From contig JANSXH010000010.1 of the NCBI GenBank assembly GCA_024743055.1, forward strand, positions 62,001-126,000: a DNA stretch of 64,000 bases. Reading direction: 5' to 3'. Below the pieces are notes generated by a model. That model was not told the DNA's origin, made no database searches, and saw only the letters and a list, made by a program, of their open reading frames with translations. This document shows positions 35,080 through 44,644 of the stretch, piece by piece. A program made the translations under genes and the position numbers. This DNA comes from Pseudomonadota bacterium. GTDB lineage: Bacteria > Pseudomonadota > Alphaproteobacteria > Sneathiellales > Sneathiellaceae. Each line of letters starts with the position of its first letter. Positions within the stretch are counted from its first letter, which is position 1.

Positions 35080-36585
35080 ATGCCGGCCAATCGGATACTA
35101 ATTCCTGACAATTTGCATATAAACAAAAGGAATTTTGCGAGTTTTTTTAGTTTTGTAGAGAGCATCGATGCTGATTTGCATATCGTGCCAGATAAAAAAG
35201 ATTTAGTTACAGCCTTTGGCCATTACGAAGACCAACCACATTTGAAAAAGTACGGATTGTTTAGGGAATATCGAATTTCGACACTTATTGGATTGACAAA
35301 TCACGGGATAAATTTGTTCGATGTCGCGAGAGCGGAGATTTTAACGCGCCTAATTGTAAACCCAGAGTGGTACGACAATCCAATACCCCAGTGCCGTACC
35401 GAGTTTTTTGAGAAGGTCTACTATAACAACAGGGAGATTTTAGTTTCCTGTATGGCTACCGCCCAATATTGGATAGATTTTTGGGTGAAGTTTTTAGAAG
35501 CAAATAAAAAATTCACTCATTGTTGCGTCTTTTCCGGTTCCTTGATTTATCAGAGGACCTTAATTGAGGTCCTTAAGGCGACGCCAACTCGTGTTCTGGT
35601 CATGGAAAGCTGTTTCACGGGTAACGATTACTACTGTGAGGAGAAGTATGAGCCAATCTCCAACAGATGTGATTTAAAACATGACACAATTTTTAACAGT
35701 ATTGAACTTCCACAAGACAGAAGTGAATACGAAAAAGAGCGCAATAAAGCCATTAATAAAATTGCAGCGGCCAAAAATAAAAATGTCACTCAGCCCTTGA
35801 AGGGAAAAGACCTTAATTTTAAGCGCAAACGGAAGACCGTTCTAATTCTGGGTCAGGTAGTAAATGATTTTTCATTACTTGAGACAGGGCCTTTGGGGAT
35901 TTCGTCTATACATTTCTACAAAGTGCTAATCAAAGAACTGTTAAAAAGAAACTTCAACATAATCTTCAAGGCGCATCCTTGGGAGGAAAAGAAATCGAAT
36001 GTAAGGCATGCACTGACTAAGTCAGTCTTGGATCAATTCGTCAGAAATTTTTCAATAAAGGAACAGCAGAAAATTCGTGTATTAGACAACTATCCCATTA
36101 CGACGTTATTTAATTTATCGGATTACGTTATAGGACTGAATTCGCAAGGAATGATGGAGGCAGTATTATGTGGCCTGAAACCAATTCAATTTGGTGATGC
36201 TTTTTTTGGGCGTCGAGGTTTTACGCACGATTTTGATCGCAATAGTGTTCATGAATTTGTAGAGGCACTTCATAGCGGAGAAATAAACGGAACACTAACA
36301 CTCGAGGAATTCGCAGATTTTGAGAGGTTTGCCGTAAAATTCTTTCAACATCACTTAGTATCAATACATCCCTCCGGAGTAGATAAGCTTAAACAGATTT
36401 TCCAATTGCCAAACAATATTCCAGTGAGCTCAGATATTTTCAGGCACCCCAGAAAACCGATAACAAACAGCGTTCACAGAAGCAAATCTGATCAAAGTAC
36501 CGTCGGTTCAATGAGATTCTTTAAGTTCGGTAGGTTACTGTTGAAGAATTTAGGAAAATCAAAAATTCTCTTGAAAACACGATAA
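35080..36585 (+). CDS. Capsule_synth-type protein (KpsS/KpsC relative)
   Basis: A 501-residue protein whose C-terminal half resembles the capsule polysaccharide synthesis family that includes KpsS and single KpsC domains: FKAHPWEE near residue 300 matches the K-x-HP motif, and GLNSQGMMEAVLCGLKPIQF plus FFGRRGFTHDF match the substrate-site stretch seen twice in KpsC. The N-terminal 220 residues are not recognised. It ends ten bases before the kpsC reading region. A Kdo- or related sugar-transfer role is likely; I do not assign kpsS. Confidence 0.65.
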   Translation: MPANRILIPDNLHINKRNFASFFSFVESIDADLHIVPDKKDLVTAFGHYEDQPHLKKYGLFREYRISTLIGLTNHGINLFDVARAEILTRLIVNPEWYDNPIPQCRTEFFEKVYYNNREILVSCMATAQYWIDFWVKFLEANKKFTHCCVFSGSLIYQRTLIEVLKATPTRVLVMESCFTGNDYYCEEKYEPISNRCDLKHDTIFNSIELPQDRSEYEKERNKAINKIAAAKNKNVTQPLKGKDLNFKRKRKTVLILGQVVNDFSLLETGPLGISSIHFYKVLIKELLKRNFNIIFKAHPWEEKKSNVRHALTKSVLDQFVRNFSIKEQQKIRVLDNYPITTLFNLSDYVIGLNSQGMMEAVLCGLKPIQFGDAFFGRRGFTHDFDRNSVHEFVEALHSGEINGTLTLEEFADFERFAVKFFQHHLVSIHPSGVDKLKQIFQLPNNIPVSSDIFRHPRKPITNSVHRSKSDQSTVGSMRFFKFGRLLLKNLGKSKILLKTR

Positions 36586-36603
36586 GATGAAAAGGTGTTT
36601 GTT

Positions 36604-38715
36604 GTGCGAAATGCCTCTAAGATCTTTAATTCTAAAAATTCTCTAAGCTCCATCGACTCTTTCAAATTCTTGTTGCTCTCGGTTCTCTATGACATTGTTC
36701 AGCATTTTGTGGAGATCAAGGCCAGCCCGAGAGCATTTGATGTCCCTCCGGAGAAAGAGCGTTTTCAGACTACCTCTCTGAACATATTTTACCAAAAAAA
36801 CATCGACCTTTTTCTGGGGTCCAGGCCAAGGCTAGCCGGCTACTTTTCGGGGAAAAATGCAGATACATTTATTGGTTGGGGGAAAAAAGTATCTGGTGAA
36901 AACGCCGTACAATTAGCAAAAAAATGGGGAAAGAAATACATTTTGCTGGAAGATGGCTTTCTAAGGTCAGTGGAGCGGGAGGAACCAGCAAGTTCAGTCG
37001 TGGTTGATACAATGGGAATATACTATGACGCTTCTAACTTTTGCCTCTTGGACAAGGAAATTTATTCTGAACTTTCAGATACAGAGATTGCACGCGCCAA
37101 TACGATAGCAGCAAAATGGAGGGAGTATCGCTTATCTAAGTATAATGCCGCGCCGGATTTCCCCGGAGTTTTGCCAGATGATTATGTACTGGTCATAGAT
37201 CAGAGTTTTGGCGATTCATCAGTTAAATATGGTGGGGCGGACGGACGCTCTTTTAGCAGAATGTTGGCCGCGGCACTTTCTGAAAACCCTAATTCAATAG
37301 TTATAGTGAAAGTCCATCCAGACGTAATCACCAGAAGAAGGAGAGGTTATTTTAAACTAAGCGAACTTCAAGGAAATAAGAGGATTTTTCCTATTACCGA
37401 TAACTGGCATGTGGCCGGTCTTATTGAAAAAGCGAAAAAAATATACACGGTGACTTCTCAAACTGGATTTGAGGCCCTCATCTGGGGTAAGCAAGTTCGT
37501 TGTTTTGGCATGCCTTTCTATGCTGGCAGAGGTCTGACCGATGACGATTTAGCCGCCCCGGAGCATCGCGCCAAGGCGAAATTGGAAAACCTCATATTCG
37601 CCGCACTAGTTAAATATTCTCGTTACTGTGACCCAGTAGGTGGAGAAGTCTGTCAAGTCGAGACAATTTTGGAGCACTTTGGAAGACAACGCAAAATGCG
37701 GCAACGGTTTCCGAGCATTCTATATTGTTATGGCTTCTCGAATTGGAAAAAGCCTATTCTTAGAAAGTTCTTTTTAGGCTCTGATATCCATTTTATTAAA
37801 AAAATTGCACAAGTTCCTCCGGATGCAACACTTACAATTTGGGGAAATAAGTCGCTAGGAGAAATTCCTGCGAGTATAAATGTTGTTAGGGTCGAAGATG
37901 GATTTCTAAGGTCAGTTGGTTTAGGTGCAAATTATACATATCCACTATCTTGGATCCTTGATGACAAAGGGATCTATTACGATTGTTCCCGACGATCCGG
38001 TTTAGAGACACTTCTCTCCAATACAATTTTTGATGAACAGCTTATAAGCAGAGCAAATATACTTCGAAAACAAATTGTTGCGAAAAATATCACGAAATAC
38101 AATCTGAAGGGCAAATGCTGGAAACGGCCTGTAAATGAACATGAGGTTATATTGGTTCCTGGGCAGGTCGAAGGAGATTCTTCGATCAAGTATGGGGCCG
38201 GTTCCATAAGCACAAACTTTGACCTATTGAGAAAAGTTCGGGAAAGCTCTCCACGTGCTTATATCATTTATAAACCACATCCTGATGTGCTCGCCGGATT
38301 ACGTAGCGGAAAAACAGCTGAGCATGAGTTTGGAACTTTCTGTAATGAAATAGTAACGGATTGCGAAACGAGTCAGCTATTGAGCCAGGTTGATACTGTC
38401 CATACAATAACTTCATTATTAGGGTTTGAGGCCCTGTTGCGAAATGTTCCCGTTAAATGCTATGGCCAGCCTTTTTACGCTGGATGGGGATTGACTACTG
38501 ATGTAATGCCAATCGATCGTAGAGTTAGAAAGCTGGAACTGGACGAATTAGTCGCTGGCACTCTCATTCTTTATCCAACTTACATAAGCCGTTCAAAAAA
38601 TTGCTTTATATCTCCACAACAGGCAATAGAAGAACTCAATACATGGAGAAAATCTGATGTATTAAAGGCGAAGGTGAATCAAAAAAGAAAATCAATTTAT
38701 CTTAGAAATATTTAG
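36604..38715 (+). CDS. kpsC: KpsC, retaining beta-Kdo transferase
   Basis: KpsC builds the poly-Kdo linker on lysophosphatidylglycerol that anchors group 2 capsules. The 703-residue product has two copies of the transferase module. Module 1 shows DQSFGDSSVKYGG, VKVHPD and TSQTGFEALIWGK with PFYAGRGLT. Module 2 shows PGQVEGDSSIKYG, YKPHPD and TSLLGFEALLRN with PFYAGWGLT. GTG 36604 lies eight bases after AAAAGG; GTG 36595 is the alternative. Composition is A+T rich. No kpsM, kpsT, kpsD or kpsE follows in the window. Confidence 0.92.
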   Translation: MRNASKIFNSKNSLSSIDSFKFLLLSVLYDIVQHFVEIKASPRAFDVPPEKERFQTTSLNIFYQKNIDLFLGSRPRLAGYFSGKNADTFIGWGKKVSGENAVQLAKKWGKKYILLEDGFLRSVEREEPASSVVVDTMGIYYDASNFCLLDKEIYSELSDTEIARANTIAAKWREYRLSKYNAAPDFPGVLPDDYVLVIDQSFGDSSVKYGGADGRSFSRMLAAALSENPNSIVIVKVHPDVITRRRRGYFKLSELQGNKRIFPITDNWHVAGLIEKAKKIYTVTSQTGFEALIWGKQVRCFGMPFYAGRGLTDDDLAAPEHRAKAKLENLIFAALVKYSRYCDPVGGEVCQVETILEHFGRQRKMRQRFPSILYCYGFSNWKKPILRKFFLGSDIHFIKKIAQVPPDATLTIWGNKSLGEIPASINVVRVEDGFLRSVGLGANYTYPLSWILDDKGIYYDCSRRSGLETLLSNTIFDEQLISRANILRKQIVAKNITKYNLKGKCWKRPVNEHEVILVPGQVEGDSSIKYGAGSISTNFDLLRKVRESSPRAYIIYKPHPDVLAGLRSGKTAEHEFGTFCNEIVTDCETSQLLSQVDTVHTITSLLGFEALLRNVPVKCYGQPFYAGWGLTTDVMPIDRRVRKLELDELVAGTLILYPTYISRSKNCFISPQQAIEELNTWRKSDVLKAKVNQKRKSIYLRNI

Positions 38716-38847
38716 TATAGATTTCTTTGAATATGAAAGGCTCATAAGTAATAGTTCCGGAAATAACTATACATCAGAGTATGGCGATATTAACAACTTC
38801 AATTGCTCGGAGAGAAGTTTTCACCGTCGCAAATTTCTTTCAGCGAC

Positions 38848-40251
38848 TTACGCCCAAAGCTTTTTAGCCAAAACGCCCACAGAATTCTCAATGACTTGCG
38901 CCGCGTCTAAGCACAGGTCTTCGCGGAAACGTTGTCCAATAATTTGGACACCCATCGGAATTGTTCCGTTCACCCCAGTAGGGACAGCTGCTGCAGGCAA
39001 TCCGAGCATATTAATGGCGTAGAGCATGCTCTGTTCGTCTAGCATTTGGCGTACACGCTCATTTCCTTTTTGGTCTTCTTCCTGAGGGAAGGGAGGGACT
39101 TGGGAGACAGGCGCGACGATCAAGGGGTAATCGCTCATAAAGACAGACCAGGATCTGAGCAATCTCGTCCGATCAGCAACGCCTCGAATATAGCCGTCGA
39201 GGTCTCTCGTGTTAGAGGCGGACATATATCCATCAAGAACGCGAATGAAATCCTCAGATCCCAAATCGCGCATACTGGCCTCACTCATCACCCTGGTGTC
39301 AGTCATCAATAGGCTACGCCAGGCTTCCGCAATTTCAGCGACCAGAGGCGGATCGATGGTTTCGACTTCATAGCCGGCATCAGCCAATATCTGACCGGCC
39401 TCATCGATCGCTTTGGCGACATCCGGATGACAGGAAACTCCCGCCGGCTCCTTTGTTAGCGCGACCCGTATAGGTGATTGGATTCGAGGGCCATCAATTG
39501 GGGCTGGCGTTTGCCAGGGATCCCGAGGATCATATTTGGCCATTACCTCGAGGGAAAGCCGAACATCCTTTACCTCCCGGGCAATCGGTCCCTGGACAGA
39601 CATCATCTGTAGTAAAGGTGGGCGTTCCTCCGGCGCTGTTGGATTGTAGGCAGCAACCCGTCCCAGGCTCGGTCGGATCGTCGCTACCCCACAGGCATAG
39701 GCAGGATAGCGGAGGGAGCCACCTAGATCATTGCCATGGGCCATAGCGCCGATACCAAGGGCGACTGATGAAGATGCACCGCCAGAAGATCCTCCTGGTG
39801 TGATATCTTTGTTCCAAGGATTGAGGGTCTTACCTCGTAGGGGGTTATCGGTGAACCAGCGATAGCTGAACTCCGGTGTATTGGTTCGGCCAATTATGAT
39901 GGCACCCGCCGCCTGAAGGTTTGTTACAACCGGAGAATCTTCATCTGCAGTCGTTTCGTTGAGCGCCGGGATGCCATTTGGGGTGCTCTCACCAACCTGA
40001 TCAATATTCTCCTTAATGGTCACAGGCACTCCGTGGAGCGGGCCCGTCTCGACACCGGAAGCCTGTGTGGCATCGGCTCGAATGGCTGCGGCTCTTGCCT
40101 TGTCGGAGAGATCAACGGTGACGGCATTAACCGAACCGTTAACCGCATCCATCCTGGAGAGTGCTGCATCGACAGCTTCCCGAGCACTGATTTTTCCGTC
40201 GCGGATTGCCTTCGCGGTTTTTACCGCACCCCATTGCCAGATTTCGGTCAT
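38848..40251 (-). CDS. Amidase signature family enzyme
   Basis: A 467-residue amidase-signature hydrolase with the Ser-cisSer-Lys triad: Lys80 in VTIKENID, Ser155 in TPGGSSGGAS and nucleophile Ser179 in GGSLRYPA. The 24-residue spacing between the serines matches the family. gatB/gatC are absent, so this is a catabolic amidase and not the GatA of tRNA amidation. It is divergent from the haloacid dehalogenase gene across 164 bp. The substrate is not evident; aryl- or alkyl-amides are typical. Confidence 0.88.
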   Translation of the reverse strand: MTEIWQWGAVKTAKAIRDGKISAREAVDAALSRMDAVNGSVNAVTVDLSDKARAAAIRADATQASGVETGPLHGVPVTIKENIDQVGESTPNGIPALNETTADEDSPVVTNLQAAGAIIIGRTNTPEFSYRWFTDNPLRGKTLNPWNKDITPGGSSGGASSSVALGIGAMAHGNDLGGSLRYPAYACGVATIRPSLGRVAAYNPTAPEERPPLLQMMSVQGPIAREVKDVRLSLEVMAKYDPRDPWQTPAPIDGPRIQSPIRVALTKEPAGVSCHPDVAKAIDEAGQILADAGYEVETIDPPLVAEIAEAWRSLLMTDTRVMSEASMRDLGSEDFIRVLDGYMSASNTRDLDGYIRGVADRTRLLRSWSVFMSDYPLIVAPVSQVPPFPQEEDQKGNERVRQMLDEQSMLYAINMLGLPAAAVPTGVNGTIPMGVQIIGQRFREDLCLDAAQVIENSVGVLAKKLWA

Positions 40252-40415
40252 TTTTCTCTCCGTGAAGGTAGGACATTCGTTATTTTGTTTTCACGTAAGT
40301 TAGCAGGTCGTCCTGAAGATGTCATATCTGATCCATTTTCTCCTGTGATCAACGGCATTGCAAATGGGTGAAGACCCACTTAACCTGTACTTAAAAGAAA
40401 TGAGAAGGGACGTGA

Positions 40416-41129
40416 ATGTCTTCCGCATCTGTAAAGGCTCTCTGCTTCGATGTTTTTGGTACTGTAACCGATTGGTACTCTTCCGTTATTGCGGAAGGAG
40501 AGAAATTCAGTAAAAAAACCGGGCACGATCTTCCCTGGGGAGAGTTTGTCAAGCAATGGCGGATTGATGGATATCTCAAGGCTTTAAAAGAAATTTCTTC
40601 CGGGGAAAGGGATATCATTCCGACAGCGACCATCCATCGCGAAAAGCTGCTCTCACTGTTCGATGATTATGGTGTGAAGGATCAGGCAGAAGAAAACATC
40701 GAGTTTTTGAACAGTGCGTGGAATCGCCTTGATGTCTGGGACGATGTTGTTGAAGGTCTTACGCTTCTCAAAAAAGACTATCTGATCATGCCCTTTTCAA
40801 ACGGGGATTACCGCTGCTTGCTCGATATAGCCAAACGAAATGACCTTCCCTGGGATGGAATCATTTCTGCTGATTTTTTTAAAAAGGTGAAACCCGACCC
40901 GACTATTTATCACGACGCGGCCGATTTACTGCAACTGCACCCGCATGAAATCATGATGGTTGCCTGTCATGACCATGATCTTAAAGAAGCAACGGGTGCC
41001 GGGCTCATGACGGCCTACGTCAATCGCCCCCTGGAATATGGTCCCGGCGTGCCTCCGGAAGAAAAAACTGCTTCCTACGACTATGATGTTGATAGCTTCA
41101 TTGAGTTAGCCGAGCAATTGCGACGATAA
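40416..41129 (+). CDS. Haloacid dehalogenase type II-like hydrolase
   Basis: A 237-residue HAD-superfamily protein of the L-2-haloacid dehalogenase branch. Motif I is LCFDVFGTVTDW with nucleophile Asp12, motif II is PFSNGD, Lys is in FKKVKPDP and motif IV is ACHDHDL. The layout matches L-DEX enzymes, but D-x-F at motif I alone does not prove dehalogenation; many relatives are phosphatases. AAGGGA precedes ATG 40416. It leads a run of three same-strand genes (HAD, GGT-like, TauD-like). Confidence 0.82.
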   Translation: MSSASVKALCFDVFGTVTDWYSSVIAEGEKFSKKTGHDLPWGEFVKQWRIDGYLKALKEISSGERDIIPTATIHREKLLSLFDDYGVKDQAEENIEFLNSAWNRLDVWDDVVEGLTLLKKDYLIMPFSNGDYRCLLDIAKRNDLPWDGIISADFFKKVKPDPTIYHDAADLLQLHPHEIMMVACHDHDLKEATGAGLMTAYVNRPLEYGPGVPPEEKTASYDYDVDSFIELAEQLRR

Positions 41130-41184
41130 GTTTGCAAAGAGAGATTCAGCAGAACGCCTAAGACAACTATAAGAAGGAACAAAA

Positions 41185-42795
41185 ATGACCCACGGTATGG
41201 TGACAGCCCCGCAGCCGGAAGCCGTAGAGGCAGGACTGGATACCTTGAAATCAGGCGGCAATGTCATGGACGCAGCGATTACTGCAGCATTGGTTCAGAC
41301 GGTGGTGGATCCACAGATGTGCGGGGTAGCAGGATTTGGGTCCATGCAGATCTATCAGGCAGCTACAGGCGAGCATCAATATATCGATTTTCACGGTCGT
41401 GCCCCTAAAGCCACCCGAGATGATATGTGGGAATCAATGATCTTAGGGGAGTGTGATGACGGCTTTGGCTTCATTTTAGAGGGCCAGGTAAATGAAATTG
41501 GCTATACCTCCATGACAACGCCAATGACCCTAAAGGCCTTAGCCGAGGGTCTCGACAGATACGGGACATGGAGTTTAACTGAAGCACTCCAGCCCGCAAT
41601 TCAATATTGTGAAGAAGGATTTGCTGTCCGGCCGGCGGTACATGGATTCTGGCAGCAACCGGCACAAGCAGGACGGATCGAGCGGGTACGGGTGATCAAG
41701 GATGATCCTGAAAGTGCGCGTATTTATTTAAAGCAAGATGGCAGTCTTTATCAGGTTGGAGATATCTTCAAGAACCCGGATATGGGGCGAACTTACCGGC
41801 GACTTGCGGAGGCCGGTGTCGAAGATTTTTATGCTGGCGAAATCGCCCACAAAATAGATGCGGATATGCGGAAAAATGGCGGATTAATTACTCTTGAAGA
41901 CTTGGCAGACTGCAAGACCAATCCCACAGTACCGCTCACTGGCAGTTATCGGGGATTTGAGGTTGCTACTAATCAGCTGCCTGGTGGCGGTCTGATGATC
42001 CTGGAAATGCTGAATATTCTGGAGAATTTTGATCTAGCGGCCATGGGACACAATTCGCCGAATTATATCGCAGCAGTCTCGGAAGCGATGAAGATAGCTA
42101 CTGTCGATAAGGATCAACTGATGGGTGATCCCAACTTCATTGATGTTCCCATGGATAAATTGACGTCAAAAGACTATGCCGCGCAGCAGGCGAAGCGCAT
42201 TCGCGAAGGTGAGAAACGGCATGTTCCCCGGGTCAATTCCGGAGCGCCCGAAAGCAAGGAAACGACCCATATCTGTGTGGCTGATGAGGACGGAAATGTA
42301 GTGAATATGACCCATTCCCTTGGTGCCAGTTCCGGGGTAGTCAGTGAGGGTCTCGGCTTTATGTATAACAATTGCATGATGGTCTTTGATCCTCGGCCCG
42401 GCCGACCTGGATCTCTAGCCCCCGGCAAAGCTCGTTTCTCAGCCATGTGCCCGACCATGCTGTTTAACGAGGACAAGCCGTTTCTAGCCCTTGGCGCTCC
42501 AGGTGGCACGACCATCACAATGGGAGTTCTACAAACCATTCTCAATGTCGTGGATTTTGACATGACAGCGCAGGAGGCTGTGTCGGCCCCCAGATTCTGC
42601 GCCACTTCAGATACCATCGAACTGACCAATCGTATCTTGCGATCAACGGAAAAAACTATACGGGATCAGGGATACCCGACGGTGCGCTACGCGGTTAGCT
42701 ATGCAACGCCAATTGTCCATGCCATTCGGATGAAAGACGGGAAAATGGATGGCGGTGCCGATCCCTCTGGCGACGGGATGGCGGCACAGGTATAA
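41185..42795 (+). CDS. Gamma-glutamyltransferase-family Ntn hydrolase
   Basis: A 536-residue member of the gamma-glutamyltransferase family. The self-cleavage/nucleophile site is Thr360 in KETTHICVADEDGNVVN, the family's TTH motif; the GASSGV and GAPGGTT loops follow. There is no signal peptide, unlike E. coli Ggt, so it should be cytoplasmic. The stretch YIDFHGRAPKATRDDM replaces the usual DFREMAP, so the arginine that binds the gamma-glutamyl carboxylate is not at its normal place. Specificity may differ from glutathione. AAGGAA precedes ATG 41185. Confidence 0.88.
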   Translation: MTHGMVTAPQPEAVEAGLDTLKSGGNVMDAAITAALVQTVVDPQMCGVAGFGSMQIYQAATGEHQYIDFHGRAPKATRDDMWESMILGECDDGFGFILEGQVNEIGYTSMTTPMTLKALAEGLDRYGTWSLTEALQPAIQYCEEGFAVRPAVHGFWQQPAQAGRIERVRVIKDDPESARIYLKQDGSLYQVGDIFKNPDMGRTYRRLAEAGVEDFYAGEIAHKIDADMRKNGGLITLEDLADCKTNPTVPLTGSYRGFEVATNQLPGGGLMILEMLNILENFDLAAMGHNSPNYIAAVSEAMKIATVDKDQLMGDPNFIDVPMDKLTSKDYAAQQAKRIREGEKRHVPRVNSGAPESKETTHICVADEDGNVVNMTHSLGASSGVVSEGLGFMYNNCMMVFDPRPGRPGSLAPGKARFSAMCPTMLFNEDKPFLALGAPGGTTITMGVLQTILNVVDFDMTAQEAVSAPRFCATSDTIELTNRILRSTEKTIRDQGYPTVRYAVSYATPIVHAIRMKDGKMDGGADPSGDGMAAQV

Positions 42796-42813
42796 AACAC
42801 AAAGGAAGAAACA

Positions 42814-43716
42814 ATGTCCGAATTGAATTGGGATGTAAAAAGATTGGCAGGAGCTCTCGGCGCGGAGGTCAGGGGCATCCGGCTTGCCGCCGCGACGGAA
42901 ACCGATATCGAGGGGATAAAATCCCTTCTTAATGACCATATGGTCCTGTTTTTCCCCGATCAGCATCCTTCTGTAGATGAGCATGTTGAATTTGGCCGCA
43001 AATTTGGCACTTTGGAAGGACATCCTCATCTGAAGAACCCGTTTACCAAGCATCCTGAATTGTTCGAATTGGCGGCAAGTGAAGGAGGGATTGCGGATGA
43101 ATGGCATACCGATCTTACTTTCCGGCCTGAGCCTTCCGTTATGTCCATCCTGCATATGGTGAAATGCCCAGAGTCTGGTGGCGATACCATGTGGACAAAT
43201 CTATGCGCCGCTTTCGATGCTCTTTCCCCCCCCATGCAGGAGCTATGCGATGGCCTTACAGCTCTGCATGACGCCCAACCACATGGCCGTCCTGAGCAGA
43301 TGGCCATTCATCCTGTCGTTAGGCAACATCCTGAGACCGGAAGAAAGGCTCTCTATGTGAATGAACATTTCACCCGGCGCATCGTCGAGATGAGCGGAGC
43401 AGAAAGTGAATGCCTACTCACATTTCTCACCCGCTGGGTTCAGTATCCGAAATTCACCGTACGTTACAACTGGTCTGAAGGAACTGTTTGTCTCTGGGAT
43501 AACCGTTGCACACAACATTTCGTTCTAAATGACTTTTCAACTGAACGGATCATTCAACGAGTGACGGTGGTGGGGGATCACCCAGAAGGTTCAGCTGCGA
43601 GATGGCCTGCCTATACCGATAGTGCAGGCCGGTCAGCGGTGAGCCGGCATGATCGGCAGCTTGCACGATTTCTAAAGGCCAGCCGCTCTGATGAAGAGGC
43701 GTCAAAGGTCAGTTAA
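42814..43716 (+). CDS. TauD/TfdA-family Fe(II)/2-oxoglutarate dioxygenase
   Basis: A 300-residue dioxygenase of the taurine dioxygenase family. The iron ligands are His98 and Asp100 in EWHTDLTF and His235 in CTQHF; Arg249 in QRVTVVGD binds 2-oxoglutarate. The start MSELNWDVKRLAGALGAEVRG is typical of the TauD N-terminus when read in two parts. It follows the GGT-like gene by 18 bp with AAGGAAG before its ATG. Substrates of the family include taurine, alkylsulfates and phenoxyacetates; none is favoured here. Confidence 0.88.
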   Translation: MSELNWDVKRLAGALGAEVRGIRLAAATETDIEGIKSLLNDHMVLFFPDQHPSVDEHVEFGRKFGTLEGHPHLKNPFTKHPELFELAASEGGIADEWHTDLTFRPEPSVMSILHMVKCPESGGDTMWTNLCAAFDALSPPMQELCDGLTALHDAQPHGRPEQMAIHPVVRQHPETGRKALYVNEHFTRRIVEMSGAESECLLTFLTRWVQYPKFTVRYNWSEGTVCLWDNRCTQHFVLNDFSTERIIQRVTVVGDHPEGSAARWPAYTDSAGRSAVSRHDRQLARFLKASRSDEEASKVS

Positions 43717-43726
43717 TGCCGCTGGA

Positions 43727-44644
43727 TCAGCAGGCCGCCTTATATTCTGAAACAAGACGGCTCACGAGATCTGCCGTCTTGGGAATATCCTTGATGAGGC
43801 CGGCACCCTGGCCAGCGCTCCAGATTTTGTTCCAGGCGGTCAGACCCTCTGGTAGGTTGGGGCGAAAGGGGCCATCCGGCGCAGGGAGATTATCCGGATC
43901 AAGTCCAACAGCGGTCAAGGAAGAGCGCATGAAATTCGCAGGTACTCCGCTGATCGCATTGGTGTAGACAATATCTGCTGTTTCTTCCGTCACAATCATA
44001 TCTTTATAGGCCGCATCGGCTCGCGCCTCTTCTGTGGCGATAAAGCGGGTGCCGAGATAGGCCAGATCAGCACCGAGAACTTCCGCTGCCCGAATTGCCC
44101 GCCCGGTTGTTATGGCTCCGGCGAGGATAATTGTGCCGTCAAATATCTCTCTCACTTGCTCAACCATGGCAAACGGGCTCGAAGGGCCAGCGTGGCCGCC
44201 GGCTCCATTGCAAACAAGGATCAACCCATCAACGCCAGCATCTGCCGCCTTTTGGGCGTGATACATGGTGGTGACGTCATGAAACACCAGACCACCCCAG
44301 CTTTGGATGTCCTCAACCACATGGGAGGGGTTGCCAACACTGGTAATGATCACCGGGGTCTTGTGTCGGCGACAGGTTTCCATGTCCGTATCAAGCCGCT
44401 CTCCATGCATGCGAGCGAGGCTGAAATTTACGGCATAGGGGGCGTTATTGGGACCAAGTGCCGCGTTTATTTGATCCATCCAATCGGCAAATTCCTCGCT
44501 CGTCCGGCTATTCATGGCTGGGAAAGATCCCATGACGCCCGCTCGGCAAGCTTCAATGACAAGTTCTGGACCTGAAATTAAAAATAGAGGAGCGGCAATT
44601 GCTGGGATCGTTAAGCGGCTTGAAAGAGATTCTGGTAGGGACAT
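43727..44644 (-). CDS. Nitronate monooxygenase family protein
   Basis: A 305-residue FMN-dependent TIM-barrel enzyme of the nitronate monooxygenase/2-nitropropane dioxygenase family. Recognisable parts are the start SRLTIPAIAAPLFLISGPELVIEA read in pieces, ICNGAGGHAG-like VCNGAGGHAG near residue 145, and LAGAITTGRAIRAAEVLGAD with LGTRFIATEEA for the phosphate of FMN. AAGG lies eight bases before ATG 44644. It converges with the dioxygenase gene with a 10-bp gap. Confidence 0.87.
   Translation of the reverse strand: MSLPESLSSRLTIPAIAAPLFLISGPELVIEACRAGVMGSFPAMNSRTSEEFADWMDQINAALGPNNAPYAVNFSLARMHGERLDTDMETCRRHKTPVIITSVGNPSHVVEDIQSWGGLVFHDVTTMYHAQKAADAGVDGLILVCNGAGGHAGPSSPFAMVEQVREIFDGTIILAGAITTGRAIRAAEVLGADLAYLGTRFIATEEARADAAYKDMIVTEETADIVYTNAISGVPANFMRSSLTAVGLDPDNLPAPDGPFRPNLPEGLTAWNKIWSAGQGAGLIKDIPKTADLVSRLVSEYKAAC

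Noticed and set aside
38848..40251. GatA subunit of the tRNA amidotransferase
   Set aside because: The amidase signature is shared, but gatB and gatC are absent and the neighbours are catabolic.
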